Shown here: piece by piece, positions 37,378 through 50,100 of the stretch
Layout: each line of letters opens with the position of its first letter
Numbering within the stretch: position 1 is the first letter of the stretch
DNA from: Apostichopus japonicus
Lineage: Eukaryota > Echinodermata > Holothuroidea > Aspidochirotida > Stichopodidae
NCBI RefSeq assembly: GCF_037975245.1
Contig: NC_092574.1
Location: 9,521,713-9,585,712 of the forward strand
Direction of reading: 5' to 3'
DNA: 64,000 nt
Translations under genes and position numbers: made by a program
The notes under the pieces: generated by a model
What the model was told of the DNA's origin: nothing
Database searches by the model: none
What the model saw: the letters and a program-made list of their open reading frames with translations, nothing else

Positions 37378-40300
37378 TATATATATAAATCCAGGGCAGT
37401 GAAAACAAAATTCTAGCCTCTACCGGGATTCGAACTTTTTTATGATAATGTAGTCCTGGAGTTTCACTTCTCATAATTGGATATTTCCTTACAGTACATA
37501 GGTCATTATAATGAATTTGCGGATTAATCTCCAAGGTTTTACGCCACAAAACTCATCATACCTAATTAACTCTTTCCTTCACTCATTCTCTATTCTCTTT
37601 TTAATCAAGCCTTGTTCCAAGTGATTGCTCCTGTGCTACATCTACATGGGTATCACTGAAACAGACATCTGTCGTTTCCAATATTGAGGGTTTATGACCA
37701 ATCATATACGCACTGTATGTCTCCCATGGTGACATTATAAGCAAGATTAATTTTTTTTTTTTGGAAACGATGTGAGGTCAATTATTTGTGACGTCATGGA
37801 TTCGTGAAAATTTACTAAGATCATCTAGCCGTTTCTATTATATTTTCTTCGTGTGTTTTTTTTTTTTTTCATTTGGTATTGTAGTTTTCGATAACACAGG
37901 CATGTGATGCGCGATTATTAAAACTCAAAAAGTTCTAGACATGTGCTGTGATGAACACATGGCGAGTATTCAAACAAAACCATTATCTCAACAATGTTAC
38001 ACCGCTAGGCATGCGTCCTACCGTCTTGCAAACCAAACCAAAAACATATATGAGTGAATGTAGGCTAGATGTGAAATAGGAATAATCAATGTTTGGAATA
38101 TTGCGTATTCTTAGCAAAAAATGAAAGTACAGCGTACTGCAGCGACAAAAACAAGTATGTAAGAGGTGTGTACAGTTATGTCATTAGATTGATGAAATTA
38201 TGTGATATGAGCATATTATTTAGAGTTGAAGCAATTATTAAAATAAGAACTTTTATGAAAAGAATAAACATACTTTGTAAATCAAGACCATCATAGCTTG
38301 ACACTTGAGATATTTCTTCCGAGCTTAATTCGTCAAAGAAAATTCGAACTTCTAAATAGTTTTTCCTATATTGAACAGAAAACAGAAAAGAGAATCAATA
38401 AAACTGAAGCAGAAGAAAAAGACGAAAGAAACAGAGAAGACAAAAATTAGAAAAAAAGGCATGAACAAATATAACATCAGGAAATAATGCAGAGAGCGAA
38501 CATTAATGTGAATTTTTTTAATAGATAGAACAAATACTGTAAGCAAACTGCTCATCCACTAAGGATCCTGTGTAAGAGAATGTGTAAAAGTATAAGTGGG
38601 CCTGAAGTTTCGATCCTAGCAGTATCTTCTTCAGAGGCTGAATGACAAGTAAAAGTAACAGAAGGGTCAAATACAAGCACAGAATACAGACATGGGTAAT
38701 GTGCAGGGTGAACACAGAAGAGATAGATACAAGAGGATTAGTAGACAAAGCATGCAGAGAAAGAATGTGTTAGGAAGAAAAACACATGTTGGCATTTAGT
38801 TTGTACCTTATAAACTCTGCTGTCAAGTTATTTCTCGTCGCGAGTTCTTTAACCACGAATTCTGAAGGCCAATGGGCGATCGACGTCTTTGGATCAAAGA
38901 CTTCTTGTCGACAGGGAACGGGACAGGTACATTTTGTAAAATGTGTATTGAATTCCTCTGAAAATAAATAAATAGTCTCATATTACAATAAAGCTTCAAA
39001 ATCTAAGAAAAACAACATTGTGATATGTAAAGAAATTGCAGTCAGAAAATGGTATCGAACCAGTGAAGCCAGAACACAGACATAATGAAGAAAACCCCAT
39101 AAACTTGTGGGAGCCGTCAAATATATTTGGAAATCAATAGTTTGATCAATTCTTTGGATAGCGTTGAATTAGACTAAATATCAAGTTTTCCTGTGGCACT
39201 TGGTTATTCTGTCCCACAGTTTTCGGGCTTCCATTCACTCAATGTAATTTGTTAACCACTCTTGATTTATATTTAAGAAACAATGTTTTCACTTACCAGT
39301 AGCGGGCACTACACATTGAATAATTTGTTTTGGGTCACACAACTTTGCATCGCCTGCATTGAAAATTGAAAGAAAATATTCAATCGAGACTATAGGCCTA
39401 TATGGTCCTCATCTAAAATATTAAATATATAGTTTATAAAGTGACATGAACGATCAAAGGGATATTTCTGTTAACTTTGTCAAGACGTTTAACTTATCTT
39501 TGACAAGCATGCATCTATAAATTTTCTAATTGGGTGCCACAAGAATTGTAAGGCAGTTTGCTTTTCTAAAAGCCGTTGGTTTATCGACTTATAGATATAA
39601 CCACGCACTTGCCTTCCCAGTCAATGCAAACAAATGTCTACTTTGTCTCTCTGTAAAATGTATTTTTTACCACAGAAATACATGTTCTGTCTGAGGAAAG
39701 TATCTGTCTAACATTTGATTTATATGTCCCACGGGTAGAGAACCTAGAGAGGGAAGAACAAGGGTAACGTTGCAGTAGCTCTGGGAAATCTGCAAGGCTT
39801 CTACAGACCGGACCCATCACTATACAGGGTAATACATTCATGGAAAAGTTTATCTCCTGTTAAACCGTTTGACAAACAATAGAAAGAAGTACATGTCGAG
39901 GGAGACAATTAACATTACTTAGACTTTAAAGAGTATTCAGGATCCTCCATGCAGGCTCTTCCGGTAGTAACACTAACGTGTTTTTTCTTTAAATTAATGA
40001 GTTAAACAGTAATCGATCTAACTTGATTGTAAAACCTTTAATTGCAATAATAATAAGTATTTGTTCTCTTCTGAAGTAGAGTTTAAGATACCTAAAATCA
40101 AACCAAACCGTTGCACATGCATGGACGATGATCAACAGACGAACACTAATCAGCTATAGCATGAGTAAGCCAGTCATCTTTAATGACTCGGCCTTGATCA
40201 CATGATCTTACTTCTTACGTAAGATGACTGAGTTAAAGAGTGCATTAATTTGACGAAATACTGTTTTGGTGATTTCGTGCTCATACCTTTGGTGACTTTC

Positions 40301-41068
40301 TTATATAGAACAGATGTAAGTGTGTAAAACATTGTTGGTAAAATAAAACAAATTATAAATTAATCAATGAATACAATGACTTCACCATTGGAATTCAAAG
40401 TTATTTTCTGTTACTTGGGACGTTATATTGATATGTTTCATATAGACAACACTTGATATTCTTATGTTTTTGTTATCTATGGTTATATCACTTACCTGGG
40501 AATCTATAGTCCCGACATCCGCATTTTTGAACCACAAAATCAACTTGGCATTCGAAGCGGCAAAGTGCACTGGTGTAGTTCTGTGAATACTTTAATCGTT
40601 TATTAAAACAGTTCGAACGGTATGGATGAGGTAAACTTTTACTCTACAAATAGGGAGAAAATTCAAAGGACAATCAAGTTTCTGGCCACTGTGTAGAATA
40701 TATTAATTCACGTTTTAGACAATGGATAAAACAGAATTTTCACCCCCAAAAATGAAGAAAGTTGCGAGTCAATTAGTCAAATTATTGCATAGTTTATATT
40801 TATTGCACTCTCAGATTTAATTTACATAAAGCCTGCATGATTTATGTTAAATTATGATAAGGGGTAAAAAAACGAAAAAAAAACAAGGCAAACATAAACA
40901 CAGTTATAGAAAGGAAATAAAAAACAATAGCAAAACAAATTGTCTGTGATATATATATACAGCTTTTGAGATGACTTATAATGGTTACATGCAATAAAAG
41001 TGCAAGTTTAAGCTAAATATTTCTTCACCATGCATGCATGCTGATCACGTTCATATAACCCATGTTTA

Positions 41069-41151
<83 letters not shown>

Positions 41152-44100
41152 ATGTATTGCATATAGAAAGGATGAAGTTGATTAATGATGCATGGATAAG
41201 AGAGAGTGAGAGAGGACAAACTGGTGAGTGTATCTGGTAATTTGAGATATTTCTCCTTTATATTGATATATGTAGGAGTTAATGCATTCTCTAGAGACGA
41301 AGCGCCTGTGTTATATAACTCATGTGATAGTACCGCTGCTTGTGTATAATACAAGTCATGTATTTTTTTTTCAGAGTGAATAATGTAAGTTCAGTTAAAG
41401 GTGCTGTATCCCATTGTTCTTAAATTACTGTTTATACTGCATATTGCGATGGGATTGACGATTTTCTTCATTTTGTGGGAGAACAAAATTAACTTCAAAT
41501 ATCATCAGTTTGGCCCCCAATATGCTAGAAGATCAAATAATAGTCACCCATGCGCCAATTTCAATAAGAATTTTACAACCAAACTCAAAGTATATTTCCT
41601 CACTGAAACCTGTTTTTATTTAACTATAACTTGTTTAACTATAACACGGCTCATTGTCAGAAAGTAATTTGGAGATGTAGAACTACAACGAAATTATTTT
41701 TTTCAGAGAAATGGCCATTTTTAGCATGCATTATAATTCGGGGTCAATATATACTGATGATCTTGAAGGCGTAAGAAATCTTTATTGCATTGATTGGTAC
41801 TCCAGAGTGAACAAAGTGAAATTTCATTTCTCTCTTTTAGTTTGATTATCAATTTGATGACAATATTTTATCATATCTTATTTGGTATTACCAACACAGG
41901 GATTGAAAGTTCTTAATCTATTAATATATTAATCTATCATATATTAATAATGTTAAAATACAGTGAAATTGCCCCTGTTTGACATTTCTGCCGCAATTAC
42001 ACTGTTTCGTGCAATATTGGTATATTTTACTAACTTTGTTTGCTTCTATTCTTTTTAATTGTCATTTCATTTTTAACTTTAATATTGAAGATATTGTAAT
42101 CAGTGATATTTGATTGTATACTCAAACCAAGAGTATTCAACATTCGTATCATATGTCCTTGGTGATTCCCCTCTGCAAATTTATTTGATAATCTTTCTTG
42201 TTGAAAATCCTCAATGACTTGTATTTTCTATGTTTATTCTTCTCATGTATTGTTGTTTTATTCTAATTGACTCTAAGCGCTTATATTCCTTCGTCTATTA
42301 TATTCTTTCATGGACGTTAAATATGAATATAAGAGACTGACTTCGGTCAATTTGGGGCTTTGATAAGCCAATGATGTCTTCTTCGCGAGTTCCTGCTTGC
42401 AGGAGGATCTAAAAATATACATACATACATTTGTGATTAGTTACTTATATTTTTCCACCACAAAAGATTACAATATAGTCTGGATCGACATAGAAAAAAA
42501 AATGGGCACTAAAGGTTTAACCTAAAAAACCATGGATCACCAACTCTTCGACTTTCTGTAAATATGTTATATTTATACTATTTTATTTATATATTATTAT
42601 ATTTATACTTACTACCACGTGTCGTAGAGAGACTGATGTTTCAAAACCAGGTGCGACAGAAAAGCCAAGTTGTTTGACAAGAGGGAGTTCTCCATGAGAA
42701 TGAGCAAGTATCTAATGTCGAGAAAAAAAATTATACAAAAACCATTTCTCCAATTCCGACTAATTCATAGTAAAAACTTAGCAAGAGGATAATAACAAAA
42801 GCCTTTACAATCAAAAATCGACACAGAACGTCAATTACATTAAATTAAAAAGCATTTGGTTCCTGAACCATCAATGATATATATGTTATATATCAGTTTA
42901 ACATGATATAACCGATATAACCAGATCAAGGGTTAAGATCTTAATAGTATTTTACACGTCAAATGAAATCCTAATATAAGCGTGAATTATATACAAGTTA
43001 CAAGTTCGACATTTAGTAATGTGTCTTAATTTAATTTGACTTCTAGTTTGCTGAAATTTCTTGAATTTTTTGGGGGAGTAAAATTTGTTCGAAATGTTCG
43101 AAATAGAAAAGACATATGCTTTATAATATTCACCTGTTTGTGTCTCGGTTTCGTCTATTTTAATATATTATATTTATATTTCGACAGTTTACGTAATGTT
43201 TTGGGTTGAAACGTTAATGCATGGTGATGTTAACTGTAACTGACCTTGAAGCCTGCCCCAGTAAATTCACCCCAGAAATATTCATCTTGTTCTAGTGATA
43301 GCCTGATTCTCAGACCCTGTGAGGCTCCTGCTTGGTTCACCAATAGGCCAGTGGTGGCATCCTGTCGACTGTTAAAAGTATGACAGACCTGTTTCGAACA
43401 AAAGACAATTAAGAAACGATGTATGGATCTTGTTTTTATATCGCTGTAACAGTTTGATACATAAAGTATTTGAAAGTATTAATGTTCTCACGTCATATAT
43501 CAAACACTGATGTTATACGAATATGTTGAGCTATACATTATCATTAACTCTGTATTCCGAACGCAATTTTCACAATGCCGCAATTGTTACACGCGTGCAT
43601 GAGTGTTGATTTTGAGAAAGCAAATGAATGATCAATGTATTATGTACGGATTAACGATAGACATACACCATTGTTAAGGTTTAGGGGGAGGGGCGGGCAA
43701 GAAGGGGTGCAAAATTGCCAATGGGGTTCATAGGGCGGGGAGGTTTGGGGCCATTGAATAGGTAGTGTTATGGTGTACGTGGTTTAGGATAATACCTCTG
43801 TTAACATCTGTTCGCATAGAGCAAACGATTATAACCTTTGTTGATGTATAACAAACTTAACCGATTGTTATATAAAAGCAATGGTACTGTAACACATGGT
43901 GGAAGAAAGGGTCAAATGTCAGGGCGCGAATTTGTTGCGGAATTTGTTAACACGTTAAGTGGAAAGTGATCACCACTCCCACAGAGAATATCTGTACCTG
44001 CTTCAAACAATTCAAATGTTCGTTAAACTATGTAAATGGTAAAATATTTGACATTAAGAACTGTATAGTTATTGTCTTCTCCTAAATTCTAAATTTTAAA

Positions 44101-47100
44101 CAATAAGTAATGTATCATTGGGTTTTAGTAATTTTGTTTTGTTTTTGGCAGGTGGGGTTTGTAACACTTAGCAGAACTTGAGGTACCAACAGTGACATTT
44201 GTATTCTTTCGCATTCTCTAATATCAATGTCTTGCAATCTAGATGGTTCGTGTCACCAAGCTATACGCGTCCTTGAAATTATTATTATGACGTCAGTGCC
44301 AATTCCATAGGGTGCAACAAAAGCCTCTTAATTTTTTACCATATGGTCTAACAATGAGAAAAGATTTATGACATCCGAAATATCGGGTTGAGTAATAATT
44401 GTGGTTGCTTTGTTTCTCTTTAGATAGCCAAACCAGCTTTAGTACTTTGTCTATAAAAGTTGAACCCTGTTCCTCGCAATTGACTATAGTTTTCAAACTG
44501 ATATTAAATGATATCCTTTCTTCGCAATTACAGAATAATAATTCCCAATCAAAATAGATCGTGAATAAACTTTCGATTGCTTTAACCGCAATGAGAAATC
44601 GTCCAAGCGTACTTGATGATAAAACTAGATTCTATCAATTTCAAAAAGTGAGAATTCACATCTTGAAATTGTCCAGAATTACTATTAAGAGGAGGGAGAA
44701 GTCTCTCATAGGAGTAGACAGGCGGTGATTTCAAGTTGGGCCCCGGGCACCCCAAGTAAAAAATGGTCATTACCCATTTTTAGGTTCGCAACCCCCCCCC
44801 CCCCCCATTAAAGTCACTCCTCCGCCCTCCTCCCCTCTCATTAAAGTCACAGTGTTAAAGTCACATTGTCATTAAAGTCACAGTGTTGTTAAGACGAGAG
44901 AGGCTTAGTCTATATATCTTTAAGCTTAAAGCCTACTGATTCTAAGTTTCTTACTCTTAATAATTCACAAGGCCAGCATTAACAACATCGTGGTAGCAAT
45001 ATACATGCTTACAATTTACTCTCTGAAGATAATAGTGAAACGTACAGTTAGTATAATTTGAAGAAAATGTTTGCGCAAGCGTACCCAAATATCTGAATTT
45101 GAGTAAGAGAAATAAAGACTTAAGGGCCTTTACTGGTTTCAATGAACATCCCTGGAAAACAAATTAATGAATACATTTTCGTTGTAAGTTTTCGTTGGGT
45201 ACTAACACTTGATGGCGGTTTTCAGAACTCGTTCCCTTAAAGCAAACTAGCAAAATAGAAATGAGAGTAGAATCGTTTATATGAATAATTTTGTCCAAAT
45301 ACAATGTGACATGCATGGAATGTTACGACGCTGAAGTATTTTAAAGAGTATGCATGCACTGACGATAGGACATTACAGTTACCTTAAGCTATTGTACAAA
45401 CAGTACGGACAATTTCATCATAACAATAGAACAAGCATACAGTTACGAGAAAGAGAGAGAGAGGTGGAGAGAGAAAAGAGGACGTTTTTCCCCCCTTTTT
45501 TTGGCTACACTTTCGCAATATTTTCCTTTTTGTTGGTATCCCTTTAAACGTGTATACATAGAAGTCATTACTACGGATTTTATACGACTCATGAAGCGGA
45601 AACATTAAATTTAATCAAAAGATAGTCTGAATGTGTCTGCAGTTGTCTTTACTCACGGACTGTGACTCTGTAATTGCGGATTTCATTCACTTACTTTAGT
45701 AATATGTAAGGTAATGCGAGATAATATTAGAGATTGTACCACGACCAATTGTCGGATATGAAACAACTGTAAATGGTTGTAATGGATATGTTATGATAAA
45801 CATTTTGTAGAGACCTGTGAATGTCTATCATCAAGCTTTCAAGGAAACTTCCCCTGTATGCATTGGCTGCATAGTATAGAAGGGATTTGATAAGACTTTC
45901 AAGACCCATGGTATGATGGAGAAAATCGATTTATTGGCAACAGATGCCACGGAATTTTAATGTCGGTGAAAGATAGATAGATAATAAGTTTCAGACATCA
46001 ACTGATTTTTAGTGAAAAGGCTATAGAGAATTACCGACCAAAGTACACTATCTTCCAATGCACAGTATGGTATATAAGAGGAAGAAGATTGGGGTTAGGT
46101 GGGAGGGGTGGGTGGGGTGGAGCAAGGGAGGTGGTGGAATTTTTAAATAATCCTAAGAGTTTAATTGGTGATAGGAAAAATCGAAAAGTTATCTTGGAGT
46201 TGAGCAGGAAAAGAAGGAGAGGGAAGGAAGGGTAAGACAGTGGTCGTTCCAGAAAGTGTCCGAGGGGGTAACACCTGTACACATCAAAATAAGGTTATGT
46301 ACCACCAATGCTACCCCCTCCTCCCCCCTCCCCTTCCTCTTTCACAAAATATGCAAAAATGTCACATAAAATGATTCTTCATGTTGAGACTCCAAACGGC
46401 ATTAAACTACCACTTAGTATAACAATTTCCTTTACTGAGACATTGCTAAGCTTCAGTGGCGTAGGAAGGTACTTTTGAGTGGGGGGGCTGAAGACTGATG
46501 GCCGGTCTGGGGGAGGGGTCTAATGGGAGGGGGTGTCCCCCTCCCCTTTGGAATTTTTTGCATTTCCAGGTGGCCTCAGATGAAATTTGGTGCAATATAG
46601 CACACTTCAACACCCACTCCATTTTGTAAACTTAATTTTGTATTTTCAACTGGCCTTAGATGCAATTTGGTGCTCCAAATGAGATTTTTTTTCTCATTTG
46701 GAAATGAAAAAGGGGTTTTCTGACCTGCGAACCGGGGGGGCGGAATGATACTTCCGCCCCTCCACATTTTTCACTGGGGGGGCTGGCGCCCCCCAGCCCC
46801 CCCCCGGTTCCTACGCCCTTGCTAAGCTTAGTCCATTTCCACACTCCTCGTTAGCTGTGAAAACGTTGAAAGGAAAGAAAATTAGTTTAGCATGTTAAAA
46901 CTGGCAAACCTAAACTAGGAGGCCATGTGTATTAATTGCTCTTAAAGGAATTATATGTGGGAATTTGACAATATGAATGAATCATTACCCCAAAATCCGT
47001 TATGACGGTTGTAAAATTTTCAGCTGAGCACACTTGTCCAGTGTTCCATTTACATTCTAACAGCATGTCTTCCATACGATGACCGGTCAGTATGGCTCTC

Positions 47101-50100
47101 TCGGTAATGTTCCAGGTGACGTTTTCATAGAATTTATCGTACTGGTCCCAATCGACTATGGTATTGTCATTTAATGCCAGCGCAGCCAATACCTTAATAC
47201 AAAACACGAAGAAACAACAGAGAGATAAAACAATGTCTAAGAAACCACCATGCCATGCATTGATTAAAAAGCAACACTATTTTATTGTAGCCTATACTAT
47301 AACAATATAGAATTGTATAATATCAAACCTTGCCATTGTCTAGTACAACATCACGCCATTTGTTTAATATAACACTATGCCATTGTTTAATATAACAATA
47401 TGCCATTGTTTAATATAACAATATGCCATTGTTTAATTTAACATCATGTCATTGTATAATAAGATACAACGCCTTTGTCTAATATAAAATATTCCATTTC
47501 CTGACATAGGCCTATAGCCTATATATGACACCTTTTAAATATTCTGGAATAAGGTTTGGTGCTGGAACATCCAGGGAAGCGAGTTTATTTTATTTTGGAA
47601 ATTTCTAGCATGATTCTAGCATGAGCCTAAACTGCTGACCTATAGTACGCTATACATCAAACGTCCTTTCATTCGTGAAAGATAAGGTGAATATAAGAGG
47701 TATATATTTCTATATTTGCACTTGACTCATATCTCCTAACAGTCCCATTATTCAGACCCAGCGGAATGAGTTCTTAAATCAGCAAACAAAATCACCCATT
47801 TCTGTGGACTACCAGGTTGATTTGAGTTAAATCTCTCCAAACCTTGCTAAAACGTAACCACACCGCACGTTTATTATACAAATAATGAATGTTTATGAGT
47901 GCAATAGTGCATATATTTCATGAGTTGAGATGGAATGGAACAAATTACATCTTTCAACTCATGAAATATTTGCACTATTGCACGAATGGAAACCATTCAT
48001 TATTTGTTTTATACAACATATTATATTAAAATGGGTAAAATTCACTCATGCAACAGATTGTTTTGAACAGACAGGTTTCTCTGCTCTCTCACCATTGAAA
48101 AAAAGTGCTACCAAAAAAGTATAACCCATGGTTCTATTTCATAGAGTGGAATAGAGCGGATTTTGCATGCAATCAACGAGCAATTGACCAATCAAATGAC
48201 CAGAATACAATTAGGTGTTGTATAAGATAGGCTAACCCACTGCCATCCATCTAAGTCATGGGTGGGCAACCTACGGTCCGCGGACCACATGCGGTCCGCC
48301 AGTGATTTTTTGCGGCCCGTGAGATGTCTTAAGAAAATGAAAGAAAATCAATCTATTGTACATCATCACAAAAAACGAGCTAGCTGCTTAGAATACATCG
48401 GCTTTAATGATGCTGTCAGGTATAGGCCTATGGTCCCTATTAATTATCAACTGTATTGCATTGACATTATGTTTTTGTGAATACAGATCAAGTACACACA
48501 CCTATTGCTTAGAATTCCTCGTATTCAAAGGTTTGAAATCAACAGCAGGTCGTTGGCAAGGTGTGGCCCAGTCAATTTTTCACTCCTTATATCTGGCCCA
48601 TTCATTCAAAAAGGTTGCTCACCCCTGATCTAAGTTATTAAAAGCATACTAGACATTCACAAAAGTTCAAATCTGTAAAAACGTTTACGGAACTTATGCC
48701 TACATCCATTCAAAGAATTAGTATAACCTATCGGCAATAATATCAATAAAGTACGTTAACATGTAGACGGATATATGAATCGTTAAAGACAAAGAGGCAT
48801 TAAAACTTCCATCATTAGAGCGAATCGTAAATTAACTGAATGACTTGTGATGTTGAAGTAATTAAGAACAATTGAATAATGGTATTACCATGATCATAAA
48901 AGTACAATTGCAACTTCTACAGCCGATACAGTGGGAATAAACGTGCAGGTAAGATTCAATCCTTAAGTAAAGCATCAACCTTCACAAGCTATTTATAGTC
49001 TCAACGGTAATTTGGAATTATGTATAAAGCTTGAAACGTATATATACGTACACGCGAACATTACACTTTAGACGCGTATCATGTACGTCACTGTTGAAAG
49101 TGTTTACTGTACATTTGTAGTCATATAGATAACACTGTTGCTCCACGTATGTCAAACTGTGCTCTTAACAACTCCCCTCATGATCACCCCCCCCCCCAAT
49201 CCCACCATCGTCCCATTCCGCCTAGAATATGATGACACTGCCCACTTATTCTCCTCCGCGCTGTGGACGGCAGGCTTCAGTATATTTAGAGAGAGCACAA
49301 CCGAGACCCTTGCTGATCAAAATCGCAAAACAAAATATCAGCAGGAGGTAAATGATGGGTGGTTGACTGAGTGGTTAGGCGGTTGAGTTGGGAACTGTGA
49401 TGTCGCTTTCTGTTTCTTCACAATGCGTTTTGCCCGCATTAATGTTGACTGTTTTATACTATGACGACTGTGGTTTACAATTTTTGAGACATGAAGAATG
49501 CGTATAGGTCATGTGTGGAACTACTAAACTAGACACGAAACGACCATTTTCAAGTACTGCTATATAGTGTTGAAGAAGATTAGCGTAGCCTATTAATGTT
49601 TTGATATGGTTAACGGCGACTAAACTTTCACGAAATATCAAAAAAGCGTGTTCTGTAATGTTCTCTGCTCACAACAAGTCCACCCGGCCTATATATAGCC
49701 GCAACTGAATTAATACCTTCAACAACGTTATCAAATGTTGCTCACTTCCTTTAGGTGTTTACATTGATAATAAAAATTAACACCACGTTGAAAGGGTTGT
49801 CGGTATTCTCGACCAACTGAGATTCCACCTGTCAAAAGGATTTTTTTCGTTCTTGTTATAATATATAGGGCTACCATTATCCTACCTTACGTATTATCTA
49901 TGTTCTCATTCTGCAATGGGTCTCTTCCGAAGTGTTCCAGCCTCTCCATTTTTCAATCGTAACAACGTGCATAACAAAAACTTACAATAGATTTAGCAAC
50001 TATCTAGGCATTCCTGTAAAGCGTTTGAATTCCACCTGCTATTGTTTGTGTTTCAAAGGCCCTAAGATTTGGAACCCATTGAATGATCGTTTTAAGTCTA

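Noticed and set aside
42346-42411. Possible extra exon of the DEG/ENaC gene (ILLQAGTREEDIIG...)
   Set aside because: It has splice-like edges, but its only good donor leaves phase 1 while the next exon needs phase 0. Exon 42613-42711 joined directly to 40496-40643 gives normal DEG/ENaC text.
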